From assembly GCA_026003495.1 (NCBI GenBank), contig BPHK01000001.1, positions 1,500,579 to 1,564,578 of the forward strand: DNA of 64,000 bases, read 5' to 3'. The notes under the pieces are model-generated. The model did no database searches, was not told the DNA's origin, and saw only the letters and a program-made list of their open reading frames with translations. The first letter of the stretch is position 1; every line of letters starts with the position of its first letter. The stretch comes from Candidatus Kapaibacterium sp. GTDB lineage: Bacteria; Bacteroidota; Ignavibacteria; Kapaibacteriales; NICIL-2. A program made the position numbers and the translations under genes. Positions 61,438-64,000 of this stretch are shown piece by piece.

Positions 61438-62281
61438 TCAGGGCGAGGATGAGTGCGACCCCACCGAGGACAAGGGAGATCCACACCGACAGCGACATCC
61501 GCCGCTCGAGCGCATCCGCCCGACGAATAATCTCTTGTGCACGTGCGTTGGCGCGGGCAAGGTCGCTGGCTAAGTCCGTGTTCCCGAAGAGCCGACTGAG
61601 CGCCTGCCCAATACGCTCGTCCACCTGGGTGCTGTAATCGTCGAGCTTATCGTTGAAACGGCGCTCGGCTTCTTCAAGCATGGAAACGATGTACTTGCTG
61701 GTCTCATCGAGGATGTAACGCGTTTCGGGGATCTTCTTTTTGTAACGTGCCAACTCCTCGTTCAACTCTGCGATCTCTTTTTTGAAGAACTCCTGCATCG
61801 CGTAGATATGTGAATCGAGCGTGCTGACATCCCCCTCGATCGTTCGGAGTTTGCTGGCGATGTAATCCTCGAGCTTGCCGAAGCGCTCATCGGTAGCGGA
61901 CTCGATCATCTGCCGAATGCTCAAGAGAATCGTATCAAGTTCGAGCGTTCGCTTGGCAAACCGTTCCACGAGTTTGCTGAGGTTATCGCGGAGTTGTTCA
62001 ATGGTCGCAAGCTCGCCATAAATCCGCTCGACATAGCCGACGTGCTCGCGGAATTGCTCCAGTTCCGATTCGACGGAGCGACGCAGCTCCTGCTGGAGTT
62101 GCTGGACCGTATGCTTGAGTTGGTCGAATTCATGGTAGGCCGTCGCGCGGAATTGATCAAGCTCGTAGGCCTTCCGCAAGAGCGTTTCGTACACAGCCTT
62201 GTATTGCTCGGCTTGCTGTCGGACAGTGCTAAAGAGCTCGATCAAACTTTGGCTTACAGGGATGCCGCTTGGCTGTGGCAT
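61421..62281 (-). CDS. Tail-anchored coiled-coil protein
   Basis: A 286-residue protein that is nearly all helical. Long heptads (QFRATAYHEFDQLKHTVQQL, LRRSVESELEQFREHVGYVE, AKRTLELDTILLSIRQMIES) fill residues 20-250. The C-terminus has one membrane helix, VWISLVLGGVALILALITIL, just before the stop, with no signal peptide: a tail anchor facing the cytoplasm. No enzymatic motif is seen. It recalls cytoskeletal or membrane-linked scaffold proteins. Its start overlaps the end of the upstream gene by 28 bases, so the two likely work together. Confidence 0.7.
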   Translation of the reverse strand: MPQPSGIPVSQSLIELFSTVRQQAEQYKAVYETLLRKAYELDQFRATAYHEFDQLKHTVQQLQQELRRSVESELEQFREHVGYVERIYGELATIEQLRDNLSKLVERFAKRTLELDTILLSIRQMIESATDERFGKLEDYIASKLRTIEGDVSTLDSHIYAMQEFFKKEIAELNEELARYKKKIPETRYILDETSKYIVSMLEEAERRFNDKLDDYSTQVDERIGQALSRLFGNTDLASDLARANARAQEIIRRADALERRMSLSVWISLVLGGVALILALITILT

Positions 62282-62559
62282 TGTTCGACGGTGGAAAGAA
62301 AAACTCCAAGTGCGTCTCGCAACTCAGCGAGAAGCTCGCATTCGACTTCAGGGAGCACGATGCTGCTTCGCTGGAGTAAGATGCGGAGCATCTGATGGCG
62401 GAAGGCACTATCGTGCTCGAAGCGCTCGCGCATTGTCGTTTGCAAAAAATCATAGAGTCCGCCTGCTTCAGCAAGTTGCTCGTAGTTCGTGATTGGATGG
62501 ACGAGCGCAGCACTCTCTGCTGTAACGTCTGCGGAAGGTTGTGAAAGTAGGCTTCTCAT
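62254..62559 (-). CDS. Small helical protein of unknown function
   Basis: A 101-residue mostly helical protein from MRSLLSQPSADVTAESAALV: LVHPITNYEQLAEAGGLYDF, TTMRERFEHDSAFRHQMLRI and VECELLAELRDALGVFLS. I do not recognise it. A longer reading from 62634 adds 25 residues lacking a clear start. Its last 28 bases overlap the coiled-coil gene. It diverges from the rel gene, 125 bases between starts. Alternative: a short regulatory protein co-produced with the scaffold. The gap 62560-62684 shows no recognisable element. Confidence 0.55.
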   Translation of the reverse strand: MRSLLSQPSADVTAESAALVHPITNYEQLAEAGGLYDFLQTTMRERFEHDSAFRHQMLRILLQRSSIVLPEVECELLAELRDALGVFLSTVEQCHSQAASL

Positions 62560-62684
62560 GATGTTTCCGAAGGTAGCACTCACGGCATAGTTCGGCACCC
62601 TCAGTATCGGCACTGAAGGGGGAACCTTGAACACAACCCCGTGCAGTAGTTTCGTCTTTAGTTAAGCACGTCGCATCCCGAACC

Positions 62685-64000
62685 ATGAAGCTCGGCTTCC
62701 CTTGGCGGAAAACGAAAGGGTCTTCTCATCCGATCGGTGCCGATCCGGATGCCGATTTGGAGCTTCTGCTCGATGAATGCCGCCGCAACTTGCCGCGGTG
62801 CGATGAAGCGCTCATCCGCAAAGCGTTTCAATTCTGTGTTCAAGCTCACAAGAACGATGTTCGTGAATCTGGCGAACCGTACTACACTCACCCACTCGAG
62901 GTCGCCCGCATCATCGTGAGCGAAATTCCGCTCGACGACGTAAGCGTCTGTGCGGCGCTTCTGCACGACGTCGTCGAGGACACGACCTATTCACTCGAGG
63001 ACATCCGTGCTGAGTTCGGCAGCACTGTTGCGGAGATCGTTGACGGCGCAACCAAGATCAGCGGCATCTTCCGAAGCACAGAACTTCGGCAAGCAGAGAA
63101 TTATCGCAAGTTGCTCCTTGCCTTAGTCAAGGATGTTCGCGTCATCTTGATCAAGTTCGCCGATCGGCTACACAACATGCGCACGCTCGAGCATCTCTCG
63201 CCCGAACGGCAGCAGCGCGTCGCTCGGGAGACGCTCGAAATCTACGCGCCGTTTGCGCATCGCTTCGGTCTTGCCAATCTCAAGTGGGAGCTGGAGGACT
63301 TAGCCTTCAAGTACCTCAACCCAACCGAATACAATGCCATCAAGCAAGCGCTGGCCGAGACCCGCTCCGAACGCGAAGCATACATCGCATGCTTTATTGA
63401 GCCAATCGCCGAACGGCTCAAAAAAGAAGGCTACCGCTTCGAAATCACCGGTCGCCCTAAGCACATCTACTCGATCTACCAGAAAATGCAACGCCTGGGC
63501 GTACCGCTCAGCGAGCTGTACGATCTCCTTGCAGTACGCATCATCCTCGATACCAACGAGAACAAAGACTGCTACACCGTCTACGGCATCGTTGCGGACA
63601 TCTACGAACCGATTGCCGACCGCTTCAAAGACTACATCGCCCGCCCGAAGAAGAACTCCTACCAATCGCTCCACGCAGCGTTCATTGGCCCCGAGGGCAA
63701 GCGTGTCGAGGTTCAGATCCGCACCCGAGCGATGCACGAAGTTGCCGAACGCGGTATCGCTGCACACTTCCGCTACAAGGAAAACCAAGGCAACGGACGC
63801 GTTCCCTCCTGGTGGAATGACAAAGAACTCGAGGAATGGGCAAACTGGGTCCGCGACATTTTCGAAAGTGCCGGCGATGAAGCCCCCGAACAACTCATCG
63901 AGTCGTTCAAGCTCAACCTCTACCAAGACGAGATTTACGTTTACACACCACGCAACGACCTGATCATCTTACCCAAGGGCGCAACGCCGATTGATTTTGC
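62685..64000 (+). CDS. rel: RelA/SpoT-family (p)ppGpp synthetase/hydrolase (C-terminus beyond right edge)
   Basis: The first 438 residues are in the window; the frame runs off the right edge. The HD hydrolase domain has Tyr-Thr-His-Pro in GEPYYTHPLEVARI, the metal-binding HD in CAALLHDVVEDTTY (His94-Asp95), and IKFADRLHNMRTLEHLSPER. The synthetase domain follows about residues 245-365: RLKKEGYRFEITGRPKHIYS, LLAVRIILD and KKNSYQSLHAAFI, with KDYIARPK. A TGS domain begins at EIYVYTPRNDLIILPKGATP. Both catalytic halves look intact, so this is a bifunctional Rel controlling growth during starvation. The ATG at 62685 follows a region without a clear ribosome site. Confidence 0.96.
   Translation, partial: MKLGFPWRKTKGSSHPIGADPDADLELLLDECRRNLPRCDEALIRKAFQFCVQAHKNDVRESGEPYYTHPLEVARIIVSEIPLDDVSVCAALLHDVVEDTTYSLEDIRAEFGSTVAEIVDGATKISGIFRSTELRQAENYRKLLLALVKDVRVILIKFADRLHNMRTLEHLSPERQQRVARETLEIYAPFAHRFGLANLKWELEDLAFKYLNPTEYNAIKQALAETRSEREAYIACFIEPIAERLKKEGYRFEITGRPKHIYSIYQKMQRLGVPLSELYDLLAVRIILDTNENKDCYTVYGIVADIYEPIADRFKDYIARPKKNSYQSLHAAFIGPEGKRVEVQIRTRAMHEVAERGIAAHFRYKENQGNGRVPSWWNDKELEEWANWVRDIFESAGDEAPEQLIESFKLNLYQDEIYVYTPRNDLIILPKGATPIDF

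Overview
The window reads as a chromosome segment of a Gram-negative, aerobic, non-photosynthetic member of the Bacteroidota/Chlorobiota (FCB) lineage. Signs of this are an alternative complex III (actABCDEF) in place of cytochrome bc1, two secreted proteins with type IX secretion (T9SS)-like C-terminal sorting domains, a DUF4292 lipoprotein, a PorW/SprE-like TPR lipoprotein, the secreted 'asparagine synthetase B'-like protein seen in Bacteroidota, a fused E1 alpha/beta keto-acid dehydrogenase, LptD (hence an LPS outer membrane) and HprK without PTS genes. A Candidatus Kapabacteria-like organism is my best guess, from gene content alone; no rRNA or tRNA gene is present to confirm it. Coding density is very high. 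Many genes overlap by a few bases and no gap reaches 300 bases. The sequence is moderately GC-rich by eye. I saw no insertion sequence, integrase, prophage, CRISPR array or toxin-antitoxin pair.

Layout. 1-2338: start of queA and divergent uvrB, with two adjacent palindromes between them. 2385-3658: a pspC-type envelope operon ending in an orphan C-terminal piece of lysA. 3785-14068: one long minus-strand respiratory cluster, read as cytochrome c, ctaB, sco, DUF420, actA-B-C-D-E-F. 14075-17277: a tiny Cys-rich ORF, pyrC, rnhB, folE, queD/PTPS. 17295-23835: a plus-strand envelope set (DUF4292 lipoprotein, lptD, glmS, a nucleoside transporter). 23859-27662: minus-strand sigma/anti-sigma/Spy-like module, a YbjN-like protein, pspA, a nitrilase. 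27749-30666: fliO, mreB, mreC, mreD, then a C-terminal fragment of a NosY-type permease. 31108-35183: smc and a secreted protein.

35259-43123: 'asnB-like' secreted protein, DUF1460 amidase, NifU-domain protein, purine nucleoside phosphorylase, pth, TPR lipoprotein, hprK, queE. 43133-47987: fused E1 dehydrogenase, a T9SS cargo protein, glyA with an unusual tail, a small protein. 47977-52431: MnmM/YtqB-like methyltransferase, FAD oxidoreductase, and an overlapping cassette of FN3-like protein, HExxH secreted protease and ABC ATPase. 52362-64000: glycosyltransferase pair, GAF-SpoIIE phosphatase, DegT aminotransferase, MauG-type dihaem peroxidase, HdrD-like Fe-S oxidoreductase, solute-binding lipoprotein, tail-anchored coiled-coil protein, and the first two thirds of a RelA/SpoT protein running off the right edge.

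How it fits together. Quinol from membrane dehydrogenases (possibly the HdrD-like protein) would feed ACIII, which passes electrons through c-type cytochromes to a haem-copper oxidase encoded elsewhere. SCO, CtaB and DUF420 are its assembly factors. Envelope building (GlmS, LptD, MreBCD, DegT/GT4) and envelope stress genes (PspA, PspC, sigma/anti-sigma/Spy) are prominent. Queuosine or pterin genes (queA, folE, queD, queE) lie at three separate places. The most unusual items are the two 5'-truncated genes (lysA and nosY C-termini), an orphan fliO, the SHMT tail, the pth/TPR antisense low-complexity overlap and the protease-ABC cassette. I did not find a clearly new multi-gene system.
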